A stretch of DNA of 64,000 bases. It comes from Eriocheir sinensis (Eukaryota > Arthropoda > Malacostraca > Decapoda > Varunidae). Positions 1 through 11,836 of the stretch are shown here, piece by piece. Numbering within the stretch: the first letter of the stretch is position 1; each line of letters opens with the position of its first letter. The notes under the pieces were generated by a model. The model saw only the letters and a program-made list of their open reading frames with translations. It made no database searches and was not told where the DNA came from. The position numbers were made by a program, and so were the translations under genes. The DNA lies in assembly GCF_024679095.1 (NCBI RefSeq), contig NW_026111610.1:782550-846549 (forward strand). Direction: 5' to 3'.

Positions 1-1708
1 AGAATAATGTAAAATCGTATCAAAATAAATACACAGAATATCAATAAAATAATGTAAATTTGTATGAAAATAGAGATGCAAAAGTCCCAAAAATTATCAC
101 ATTTTTTATATAAATATATTTACCAAAATACACATAAAATATTTCAATTTGTATTGCAATAAAAATACAAAATGCATACTCAGTAAGGTAAATTTGTATT
201 GAAAGAGATATTCAAAAATACATATAAAACAATGTAAATTTGTTTCAAAATATATATACGAATACACATAAAATAAAGTAGATTTCTATAGAAATATATA
301 TACAAAATACATATGAAATTATGTAAATACGTATAAAAATATATATACAAAATACATATCAAATAATGTAAATTCGTGTCAAAATAAATAAACAAAATAT
401 CATGAAAAGAATGTGTATTTGTATGAAAATAGATAATAGATAATAAATTTGTATAAAATATATAAGCAAGATACACATTAAATAATGTAAATATGTATAA
501 AAAAGTATATACAAAAAACAAATAGAATAATGTAACATCGTATCAATATAAATACACCGAATATTAATAGAATAATGTAAATTTGTATGAAAATCAAGAT
601 GGAAAATTCCCATAAAATAGCGCATTTCTTATAAAAATATATATACCAAAATACAGATAAAATATTTAAATTTGTATTGAAATAAATATACAAAATGCAC
701 ATACAATAAGGTAAATTTGTATTGAAAGAGATATGCAAAAATAAATCCAAAACAATGTAAACTTGTTTCAAAATATATATACGAATATAAATAAAAAAAC
801 GTAGATTTCTATAAAAATATATATAAAAAATACACATAAAATTAAGTAAATACGTATAAAATTTTTTATACAAAATACATATAAAATAATGTAAATTCGA
901 ATTAAAATAATTAAACAAAATACAAATAAAAGAAAGTGTATTTGGATAAATATAAATATACAAAATACACATACAAAATAATCATAAAATAAGGTAGATT
1001 TGTAATAAAATACATGTACAAAATACACATAAAATAATGCAAATTTATATGAAAATATATATACAAATACACATAAAATAATAAAATAATAAAATAAAAA
1101 TTTGTATAAAAATATATATTCAAAATAAATATTAAATAATATAAAAGCGTATAAAAATATGTATACAAAGTACATAAAAAATAATGTAAATTCGTATCAA
1201 TATAAATCAACAAAACAGCAATAAAATAATATATATTTGAATGAAAATAAATTTACAAAATACACATAACATAACTAAAATTTGTATTAAAATATATACA
1301 AAAATACATACAAATAATTTGAGTTTGTATGAAAATAGATATACAAAATACACATAAAATTAGGTAAATTTCTTTTGAAATGTATATACAAAATACCCAT
1401 AAAATATTGTAAATTTGTGTCAAAATATATAAACAAATACACATAAGATAACGTAAATTTGTATGAAAAATATATACAAAATACACATAGAATAATGTCA
1501 ATTCGTATAAAAATGAATGAGCAGAATATCAATAAAATAAGGTAAATTTGTATGAAAATAAAGATGCAAAATACCCAAAAAATAAAGCATATGTTTATAA
1601 AAATACAGATACAAAAATACACATCGAATAATTATATTTGTATTAAAATTAATATACAAAATGCGTATATAATAACGTAAATTTGTATTGAAAAAATATG
1701 CAACATAC
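1..1708 (-). repeat. 45-bp satellite block 1 (A-rich form on +)
   Basis: Tandem ~45-bp monomers read on the + strand as the A-rich form, with repeated AATGTAAATTTGTATGAAAA and ACAAAATACACAT motifs. Positions 1-480 resemble 6420-6900 and 29020-29500. From about 515 onward the block matches 21835-23018, so the large direct duplication begins inside it. Open frames of 70-164 codons on the - strand are periodic every 15 residues and come from the repeat. I see no gene. Confidence 0.93.
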
Positions 1709-1724
1709 ACGTTTACTCATACAA
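1699..1724. other. Strand-switch junction type J1
   Basis: The A-rich satellite ends at AATATGCAACATACACG and the T-rich form begins after GTTTACTCAT. The same junction text recurs at 23009-23034 and, as the reverse complement, at 39027-39052 and 63935-63959. The breakpoint was therefore copied with its flanks rather than formed independently each time. Confidence 0.85.
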
Positions 1725-3117
1725 ATTTATATTATTTTATTGGTATTTTGTATATTTATTTTGATACGAATTACATGATTATATGTGTATTTTGTACATA
1801 TTTTTTTATACGTATTTACATTATTTAATAAGTATTTTGTTTATATATTTTCATACAAATTTACGTTATTATATGTGTATTTGTATAAATATTTTGATAC
1901 AAATTTACTTCATTTCATGTATTTTGTATATATATTTCAATTCAAATTTAGCTTATTTTGTGTGTATTTTTTATATATTTTCATACAAATTTAACTACTT
2001 CTGTGTATTTTTGTATATAGTTTTATATAAATTTACGTTATTTTATGTGTATTTTGTATATTTATATTTATACAAATACACATTCTTTTATTGGTATTTT
2101 GTTTATTTATTTTGATACGAATTTACATTATTTTATATGTATTTTGTATACATTTTTTTATACGTATTTACTTCATTTTATGTGTATTTTGTAAATATAT
2201 TTTTATAGAAATCTACGTTATTTTATGTGTATTCGTATATATATTTTGAAACAAATTTACATTGTTTTATATGTATTTTATATCTATTTCAATACAAATT
2301 TACCTTATTGTATGTGTTTTTTGTATATATATTTTAATACAAATTTAATTTTTTGATGTGTATTTTGGTATATATATTTTTATAAATAAAAAAATGCGCT
2401 ATTTTATGGGTATTTTGCTTCTTTATTTTCATACAAATTTACATTATTTTATTAATATTCTGTGTATTTATTTTGATACGATTTTACATTATTCTATTTG
2501 TGTTTTGTACATATTTTTTTTATACAGATTTACGTTATTTTAAGTGTATTTGTTTATGTATTTTCATTCAAATTTACATTATTTTATGTGTATTTTGTAT
2601 ATCTATTTTCATACAAATTTAAAATATTTTTATGTATTTTTGTATATAGTTTGATACAAATTTAGGTTATTTTATGAGTATTTTGTATATCTATTTTCAT
2701 ACAAATACGCATTCTTTTATTGATATTTTGTTTATTTATTTTGACGCGAATTTACATTATTTAATGTGTATTTTGTATATATATTTTTATACGTATTTAC
2801 ATCATTTCATGTGTATTTTGTATAGTTTTAAACAAATTTATATTATTTAATGTGTATTTTGTATATATATATATTTATACAAATACACATTCTTTTATTG
2901 GTATTTTGTTTATTTATTTTGATACTAATTTACATTATTTTATGTGTATTTTGTATACATTTTTTATACGTATTTACTTAATTTTATGTGTATTTTGTAT
3001 ATGTATTTTTATAGAAATCTACCTTATTTCATGTGTATTCGTATATATATTTTGAAACAAATTTACATTGTTTATATGTATTTTGCATATCTATTTTTGT
3101 GTATTCTGTATTTATTT
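1715..3117 (+). repeat. 45-bp satellite block 2 (T-rich form on +)
   Basis: The + strand carries the T-rich monomer, with TTTTATGTGTATTTTGTATA and CAAATTTACATTATTTTATG. The block is paralogous to 23025-24455 and its right part is inverted in 16396-17378. A short uninterrupted TA stretch near 2857-2876 corresponds to the expanded (TA)n runs at 16653 and 37693. Confidence 0.92.
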
Positions 3118-3130
3118 TTGTTATACATAG
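3101..3130. other. Strand-switch junction type J5
   Basis: T-rich satellite switches to A-rich satellite around GTATTCTGTATTTATTTTTG and TTATACATAG. A direct copy lies at 24442-24471. Reverse-complement copies lie at 16391-16420 and 37439-37468. Confidence 0.85.
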
Positions 3131-6100
3131 AATAATGTAAAATCGTATCAAAATAAGTACACAGAATATCAATAAAATAATTTAAATTTGTATGAAAATA
3201 AAGATGCAAAATACCCATAAGATAAAGCATTTTTTTTTAAATACATATACAAAAATACACATAGAATAATTAAATTTGTATTAAAATTAATATACAAAAT
3301 GCACATACAATAAGGTAAATTTGTATTGAAAAAAAACGCAAAATACAAATAAAACAGTGTAAATTTGTTTCAAAATATATATACGAATACACATCAAATA
3401 ACGTAGATTTCTATAGAAATATATATACAAAATACACATGAAATTATGTAAATACGTATAAAAATATATATATAAAATACATATTAAGTAATGTAAATTC
3501 GTGTCAAAATAAATAAACAAAATATCATGAAAAGAATGTGTATTTGTATGAAAATAAATAATAGATAATAAATTTGTATGAAATATATATGCAAGATACA
3601 CATTAAATAATGTAAATATGTATAAAAAAATATATATACAAAAAACAAATAGAATAATGTAAAATCGTATCAAAATAAATACACCGAATATTAATAAAAT
3701 AATGTAAATTTGTATGAAAATAAAGATGCAAAATTCCCATCAAATAGCGCATTTCTTATAGAAATATATATACCAAAAAACACATAAAATATTTAAATTT
3801 GTATTGAAATAAATATACAAAATACACATACAATAAGGTAAACTTCTATTGAAAGAGATATGCAAAAATACATATAAAACAAGGTAAATTTGTTTCAAAT
3901 ATATATACGAATACACATAAAATAACGTAGATTTCTATAAAAATATCTATACAAAATACACATAAAATTAGGTAAATACGTATAAAAAAATGTAAACAAA
4001 ATACACATAAAATAATATAAATTCGAAACAAAATAAATAAACAAAATATCAATAAAAGAATGTGTATTTGTATAAATATAAATGTACAAAATACACATAC
4101 AAAATAAACATAAAATAAGGTAAATTTCTAATGAAATATATGTACAAAATACACATAAAATAATGTAAATTTATATGAAAATATATATACAAATACACAT
4201 AAAATACCATGAATTTGTATAAAATTATATATTCAAAATAAATATTATATAATGTAAATGCGTATAAAAATATATATAAAAAGTACATATAAAATAATGT
4301 AAATTCGTATCAATAAACATCAACAAAATACCAATAAAATAATATATATTTGAATGAAAATAGATTTACAAAATACACATAACATAACTAAAATTTGTAT
4401 TGAAATATATACAAATATACATAAAAATAATTTGAGTTTGTATGAAAATAGATATTCAAAATACACATAAAACTAGGTAAATTTCTTTTGAAATATATAT
4501 ACAAAATACCAATAAAATATTGTAAATTTGTGTCAAAATATATAAACAAATACACATAAAATAACGTAAATTTGTATGAAAAATATATACAAAATACACA
4601 TATATAATGTCAAATCGTATCAAAATGAATGAGCAGAATATCAATAAAATAACGTAAATTTGTATGAAAATAAAGATGCAAAATAACCTTAAAATAAAGC
4701 ATATTTTTATAAAAATACATATACAAAAATACACATAGAATAATTAAGTTTGTATTAAAATTAATATACAAAATGCATATATAATAAGGTAAATTTGTAT
4801 TGAAAAAATATGCAAAATACACATGAAAGTGTAAATTTGTTTAAAAATCTATTTACGAATACACATAATATAACGTAGATTTCTATAGAAATATATATAC
4901 AAAATACACATGAAATGATGTAAATACGTATAAAAATATATATACAAAATACACATTAAATAATTTAAATTCTCGTCAAAATAAATAAACAAAATATCAA
5001 TAAAAGAATGTGTATTTGTATGAAAATAGATATACAAAATACTCATAAAATAACCTAAGTTTGTATAAAACTCTATACAAAAATACACAAAAATTATTTA
5101 AATTTGTATGAAAATAAATATACAAAATACACATAAAATTAGGTAAATTTGTATTGAAATACATATTTAAAATACACATAAAATAATGGAAGTTTGAATG
5201 AAAATATATAAACATATACACTTAAAATAACGTAAATTTGTAACAAATATATATACAAAATACTAATTAAATAATGTAAATATTTATAAAAAAATATATA
5301 CAAAACACAAATAGAATAATGTAAAATCGTATCAAAATAAATACACAGAATATTAATAAAATAATGTACATTTGTATGAAAATAAAGATGCAAAATAGCC
5401 ATAAAATAACGCATTTTTTATAAAAATATTTATACCAAAATACACATAAAATATTAAAATTTGTATTAAAATAAATATAAAAAATGCACATACTGTAAAC
5501 TAAATTTGTATTGAAATAGATATGCAAAATACATATAAAACAATGTAAATTTGTTTCAAAATATATATACGAATACACATAAAATAACGTTGATTTCTAT
5601 AAAAATATATACAAAATACACATAAAATAAAGTAAATACGTATAAAAAAATTAATACAAAATACACATAAAAATCGTATCAAAATAAATAAACAAAATAC
5701 CAGTAAAAGAAAGTGTATTTGTATAAATATAAATATACAAAATACACATAAAATATCGTAAATTTGTATAAAACTATATACAAAAATACACAGAAGTTAT
5801 TAAATTTGTATGAAAATATATATACAAAATACAGCTAAAATAAGCTAAATTTGAATTGAAATGTACATACAAAATACATAAAATAATGTAAATCTGTATC
5901 AAAATATTTATACAAATACATTAATAACGTAGATTTGTTTAAAAATATATAAACAACATACACATTAAGTAATGTAAATACGTATAAAAAATTTGTACAA
6001 AATACACATATAATCATGTAATTCGTATCAAAATAAATAAAGAAAATAGCAATAAAATAATGTAAATTTGTATGAGAAAACATATACAAATAACTCAAAT

Positions 6101-9100
6101 TTCTATAAAAATATATGTACAAAAATGCACATAAAATAAAGTAAATTTGCATAAAAATATATATACAAAACACACACTAAATAATGTAAATGCGTACATA
6201 AAATAACCTAAATTTGTATAAAACTATATACAAAAATACACAAAAATAATTTAAATTTGTTTGAAAAGAAATATACAAAATACACATCAAATAATGTAAA
6301 TTTGAATGACAATATATAAACAAATACACTTAAAATAACGTAAATTTGTATAAAATATATATGCAAGATACACATTAAATAATGTAAATGTGTATAAAAA
6401 AATATATACAAAAAACAAATAGAATAATGTAAAATCGTATCAAAATCAATACACAGAATATCAATAAAATCATGTAAATTTGTATGAAAATAAAGATGCA
6501 AAATTCCCAAAAATTATCGCATTTTTTATAAAAATATATATACCAAAATACACATAAAATATTTAAATTTGTATTGAAATAAATATACAAAATGCATATA
6601 CAGTAAGGTAAATTTGTATTGAAAGATATATTGTAAAATACATATAAAACAAAGTAAATTTGTTTCAAAATATATATACGAATACACATAAAATAAAGTA
6701 GATTTCTATAGAAATATATATACAAAATATATATCAAATAATGTAAATTCGTGTCAAAATAAATAAACAAAATATCATGAAATGAATGTGTATTTGTATG
6801 AAAATAGATAATAGATAATAAATTTGTATAAAATATATGCAAGATACACATTAAATAATGTAAATATGTATAAAAAAGTATATACAAAAAACAAATAGAA
6901 TAATGTAAAATCGTATCAAAATAAATACAACGAATATTAATAAAATAATGTAAATTTATATGAAAATAAAGATGGAAAATTCCCATAAAATAGCGCATTT
7001 CTCATAAAAATATATATACCAAAATACAGATAAAATATTTAAATTTGTATTGAAATAAATATACAAAATGCACATACAATAAGGTAAATTTGTATTGAAA
7101 GAGATATGCAAAAATACATATAAAACAATGTAAATTTGTTTCAAAATATATATACGAATACAAATAAAAAAACGTAGATTTCTCTAAAAATATATATACA
7201 AAATACACATAAAATTAAGTAAATACGTATAAAAAAATGTATACAAAATACACATAAAATAATGTAAATTCGAATTAAAATAAATAAACAAAATACCAAT
7301 AAAAGAATGTGTATTTGGATAAAAATAAATATACAAAATACACATACAAAATAAACATAAAATAAGGTAGATTTGTAATAAAATATATGTACAAAATACA
7401 ACAAAAATAATGTAAATTTATATGAAAATATATATACAAATACACATAAAATACCATGAATTTGTATAAAAATATATATTCAAAATAAATATTAAATAAT
7501 GTAAAAGCGTATAAAAATATATATACAAAGTACATATAAAATGAAAATTAAGATGCAAAATACCTATAAAATAACGCATTTTTTTAAAAATGATTGATAC
7601 CAAAATACACATAAAATATTTGAACTTGTATTAAAATAAATATACAAAATGCACATACAATAAGGTAAATTTGTATTGAAATTGATGTGCAAAATACATA
7701 TAAAATAATGTAAATTTGTTTCAAAATATATATACGAATACACATAAAATAACGTAGATTTCTATAAAAATATATATACAAAATACACATAAAATAATGT
7801 AAATTCGAATTAAAATAAATAAACAAAATACCAATAAAAGAATGTGTATTTGGATAAATATAAATATACAAAATACACATACAAAATAAACATAAAATAA
7901 GGTAGATTTGTAATAAAATATATGTACAAAATACACATAAAATAATGTAAATTTATATGAAAATATATATACAAATACACATAAAATACCATGAATTTGT
8001 ATAAAAATATATATTCAAAATAAATATTAAATAATGTAAAAGCGTATAAAAATATATATACAAAGTACATATAAAATGAAAATTAAGATGCAAAATACCT
8101 ATAAAATAACGCATTTTTTATAAAATGATTGATTCCAAAATACACATAAAATATTTGAACTTGTATTAAAATAAATATACAAAATGCACATACAATAAGG
8201 TAAATTTGTATTGAAATAGATATGCAAAATACATATAAAATAATGTAAATTTGTTTCAAAATATATATACGAATACACATAAAATAACGTAGATTTCTAT
8301 AAAAATACATATTCAAAATACACATAAAATTAAGTAAATACGTATAAAAAAATGTATACAAAATACACATAAAATAATGTAAATTCGTATAAATGTAAAT
8401 AAAGAATATACCAATAAAAGAATGTGTATTTGTATAAATATAAATATACAAAATGCACATAAAATAACGTAAATTTATATAAAACTATATTTATAAAATA
8501 ACGCAAATTTCTATAAAAATATATGTACAAAAATGAACATTAAATAAATTTGCATTAAAATATATATACAAAACACACATTAGATAATGTAAATGAGTAT
8601 AAAAATATGTATACAAAATACCTATGAAATAATTTAAATTCGTATCGAATTAAATTAAGAAATACCAATAAAATAATGTAATTTTGAATGAAAATATATA
8701 TACAAAATACACATAAAATAACCTAAATACAAATACAAATATAACATAAAATAATTTAAAATTGAATGAAATAAATATACAAAATAAACATAAAATAAGG
8801 TAAATTTGTAATGAAATATATGAAAAAATACACATAAAATAATATAAATTTGTATGAAAATATATATACAAATACACATTAAATAACATGAATTTGTATA
8901 AAATTTGTATCAAAATATATACTTATACACACAATAAAATAACGTAATTTTTTAATGAAAATGTATATACAAAATACACATAAAATAATTTAAATACGTA
9001 TAAAAATATATATATATACAAAAAACACATAAAATAATGTAAATATGAATGAAAATATATAAACAAATACACATAAAATAATGTAAATTTGGATAAAATA

Positions 9101-10361
9101 TATATACAAAATGAACATTAAATAATGTAAATATGTATAAAAAAATATATACAAAAAACACATAGAATAATGTTAAATCGTATCAAAATAAATAAAGAGA
9201 ATATCAATAAAATGATGTAAATTTGTATGAAAATAAAGATGCAAAATATCCATATAATAACGCATATTTGCATAAAAATATATATACAAAAATACATATA
9301 AAATAATTAAATTTGTATTAAAATAAATATACAAAATGCACGTAAAATAAAGTAAATTTGAATTGAAATAGATATGCAAAATACACATTAATAATGTAAA
9401 TTTGTATCAAAATATATATACGAATACTCATAAAATAGAGTAAATTTCTATGAAAATATACATACAAAATAGATATACAAAATACATATATAACTAGTTA
9501 AATTTGTATTTAAATACATGTACAAAAAACACATAAAATAATGTAGATTTGAATGAAATGAAAACAAATACATTTTATATAAAATATATATACAAAATAC
9601 ACATATAATAATGTAAAATCATATCAAAATAAATACACAGAATATCAATAAAATAATGTAAATTTGTATGAAAATAAAGATGCAAGATACCCATAAAATA
9701 AAGCATATTTTTATAAAAATACATATACAAAAATACACATAGATTAATCAAATTTGTATTAAAATTAATATACAAAATGCACATACAATAAAGTAAATTT
9801 GTATTGAAAAAATATGCAAAATACACATAAAACAATGTAAATTTGTTTCAAAATATATATACGAATACACATAAAATAACGCAGATTTCTATAGAAATAT
9901 ATATACAAAATACACTTGAAATAATGTAAATACGTATAAAAATCTATATTCAAAAAACACATTAAATAATGTTAATTCGTGTCAGAATAAATAAACAAAA
10001 TATCATGAAAAGAATGTGTATTTGTATGAAAATAGATATACAAAATACACATAAAATAACCTAAATTTGTATAAAACTATATACAAAAATACAGAAAAAT
10101 AATTTAAACTTGTATGAAAATAAATATACAAAAAACATATAAAATTAGGTAAATTTGTATTGAAATACATATACAAAATACACATAAAATAATGTAAATT
10201 TGAATGAAAATATATAAACATATAGACTTAAAATAACGTAAATTTGTACCAAATATATATACAAAAAACACATTAAATAATGTAAATATTTATAAAAAAT
10301 ATATATATACGAGACACAAATAAAATAATGTAAAATCGTATCTAAATAAATACAGAAAATA
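3118..10361 (-). repeat. 45-bp satellite block 3, longest uninterrupted A-rich block before the DNA transposon
   Basis: Over 7 kb of A-rich-form monomers with clear higher-order order. The marker monomer containing TTGTTTCAAAATATATATAC recurs every ~480-715 bp (near 3368, 3890, 4838, 5550, 6658, 7138, 7713 and 8251). It is followed by the AACGTAGATTTCTATA type, then the AAATACGTATAAAA type, then the AATAAATAAACAAAAT type. The block matches 24456-26906 plus 28169-32424. Position 5566-5570 (TATAC) is the unoccupied counterpart of the LTR-like insertion. Confidence 0.93.
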
Positions 10362-10365
10362 TTAA
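10362..10365. repeat. TTAA target-site duplication, left
   Basis: TTAA directly precedes the element start CCCATACG. The paralogous unoccupied sites at 32425-32428, 42028-42031 and 62106-62109 have a single TTAA in the same satellite context. Confidence 0.9.
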
Positions 10366-10380
10366 CCCATACGCTTCGGG
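10366..10380 (+). repeat. Left terminal inverted repeat of the piggyBac-type element
   Basis: CCCATACGCTTCGGG pairs with the complement of 11368-11382. The first six bases and the last four match exactly, and mismatches fall in between. Confidence 0.8.
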
Positions 10381-10433
10381 TGACGGGAATTCCCGCTCGG
10401 GCGGAGAGCTTCGGGTGGCGGGAGTTCCCGCTC
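10373..10433 (+). repeat. Subterminal direct repeat pair, 26 bp, period 35
   Basis: The copy at 10373-10398 (GCTTCGGGTGACGGGAATTC and six more bases) and the copy at 10408-10433 differ at two positions (24 of 26 identical). Each holds a GGGAATTCCC-like palindrome; the second copy reads GGGAGTTCCC. Repeated subterminal motifs in DNA transposons are often transposase-binding sites; that role is inferred here. Confidence 0.75.
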
Positions 10434-10671
10434 TCTGCTCTCCCGCCTAGATCTGTAATCCCGTGACGTAATTATTACTTTCAGTGGTTGATGGCATCCC
10501 TGTCCTACGTTTCACGCAACCTCCCAGAGCACTATAGACCATTTTAATGGAGAGACGTGCTGATAATGATTTCCCCGTGTCTGAATGCGTGGAGGAAGGG
10601 AGCGCGCCAGCGGGCCCCTGTTCCTCTACCCCTATTCTCAGGGAGCGCGCTCAGCCACCGCATGTTATATT

Positions 10672-11030
10672 TCTGTTTATGAAAGTATTTCTTGTACATA
10701 TAAAAGCAGAGAAGTTATTCAGTTTTGTAAGGATTTATTTTTATGCTACAAACACGCGTAATATGTAGCCTAATATGTTTATGTATTCCATATTTGTACA
10801 GTGTTTATGAAAGATTTTCTTCGCATATAATAGCAAAAACACATTCAGTTTCGTAAAGAGTTATTTTATGAGCGTCAAACCTGCGTAATATGTAGCCTAA
10901 TGAGTGTATATATGCCATAATTGTACTGTGCTTATGGAAGCTTTTTTCTGCATGTAATAAAAAAAAACATTTATTTTCGGAAGAAGGTATTTTTTATGAG
11001 AGTCAAACATACGAAATATGTAGCCTAATA
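10672..11030 (+). repeat. Three diverged ~128-bp tandem repeats inside the transposon
   Basis: Three units begin near GTTTATGAAAG (10675), GTTTATGAAAG (10803) and GCTTATGGAAG (10930). Each ends near ATATGTAGCCTAAT (10761, 10888, 11017). Spacing is 127-129 bp. The units share a YTTTTATGAGNGTCAAAC-like core but have diverged considerably, so the tandem expansion looks old relative to this insertion. Confidence 0.8.
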
Positions 11031-11367
11031 TGAATAATCGAGCTGGTAGGAAAGGATGCCTACGTACTGTGTGATGGCGCGGGGCGAGGCAGGAGACCAA
11101 GGCCCAGGTCAACAGCACCCGCACGAACAAGTGCGCTCGGCTTGGCCGAAAATGGTACCTCTTCCCAACATCATATCTCTGCCGTGGTTCAACCTAGACA
11201 CTTCCAATATCTTTCATCATGAGGAGGAAGGATTGGCGATGAGATAGCAGTAAAAACTATTATGTTTTCGTTTGAAATTACCACACAGGGCATTGGTGAG
11301 CAACACCTATTTTTCCAAAAATTTGCAGTATCGCTCGCGCGCTGGGAGAGTGACAATAGACCCCTAG

Positions 11368-11382
11368 CCCGAGGTTTATGGG
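11368..11382 (-). repeat. Right terminal inverted repeat of the piggyBac-type element
   Basis: CCCGAGGTTTATGGG is the complement-matching right end (12 of 15 against the left end). The last base before the TTAA duplication is G11382. Confidence 0.8.
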
Positions 11383-11386
11383 TTAA
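11383..11386. repeat. TTAA target-site duplication, right
   Basis: TTAA followed by TAAAATAATGTAAATT restores the satellite monomer seen at the empty paralogous sites. Confidence 0.9.
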
Positions 11387-11830
11387 TAAAATAATGTAAA
11401 TTTGTATGAAAATTAAGATGCAAAATACTCATAAAATAACGCATTTTTTATAAAAATATATATACGAAAAACCATAAAATATTTGATTTTGTATTAAAAT
11501 AAATAGATATTCAAAATACACATAAAATAAGCTAAATTTGAATTGAAATATATATACAAAATACATAAAATAATGTAAATTTGTATAAAAATACTTATAC
11601 AAATACACATATAATAACGTAAATTTGTATAAAAATATATAAACAAAATACACATTAAATAATGTAAATACGTATAAAAAAATGTACAAAATACACAAAT
11701 AATCATGTAATTCGTATCAAAATAAATAGACAAAATACCAATAAAATAATGTAAATTTCTATGAGAAAACATATACAAAATACCCATAAATAACGCAAAT
11801 ATCAATTAAAATATATATAATATAATATAT
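11387..11830 (-). repeat. 45-bp satellite block 4, continuation of block 3
   Basis: A-rich-form monomers resume in phase after the transposon. The block matches 32429-32855, 42032-42465 and 62110-62545. Confidence 0.92.
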
Positions 11831-11836
11831 TTTTAT
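11808..11836. other. Strand-switch hinge type J2 (near-palindromic TA-rich)
   Basis: The switch from A-rich to T-rich form sits in an imperfect palindrome: AAAATATATA on the left mirrors AATATATTTTTA on the right around ATAATATA. Direct copies occur at 32842-32870, 42451-42477 and 62530-62558. A copy at the inverted locus is at 55529-55560. Confidence 0.85.

Larger units (their letters stand above)
10366..11382. mobile_element. Non-autonomous piggyBac-type DNA transposon (1017 bp, TTAA target)
   Basis: A 1017-bp island of normal base composition lies in the satellite and is flanked by TTAA on both sides. Three paralogous satellite copies without the island have one TTAA at that point. The ends are inverted: CCCATACGCTTCGGG at the left against CCCATAAACCTCGGG read inward from the right, 12 of 15 identical. 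CCC-start termini with exact TTAA duplication are the known signature of the piggyBac superfamily. The only internal open frames are short (73, 77 and 63 codons), with no transposase motifs, so the copy must depend on an enzyme made elsewhere. It contains a doubled 26-bp subterminal motif and a three-fold ~128-bp tandem repeat. Its orientation is unknown. Confidence 0.85.

Noticed and set aside
10547..10768. 73-codon open frame in the piggyBac-type element (also 11056-11247)
   Set aside because: Too short for a transposase, no catalytic Asp motifs, and it runs into the 128-bp tandem repeats.
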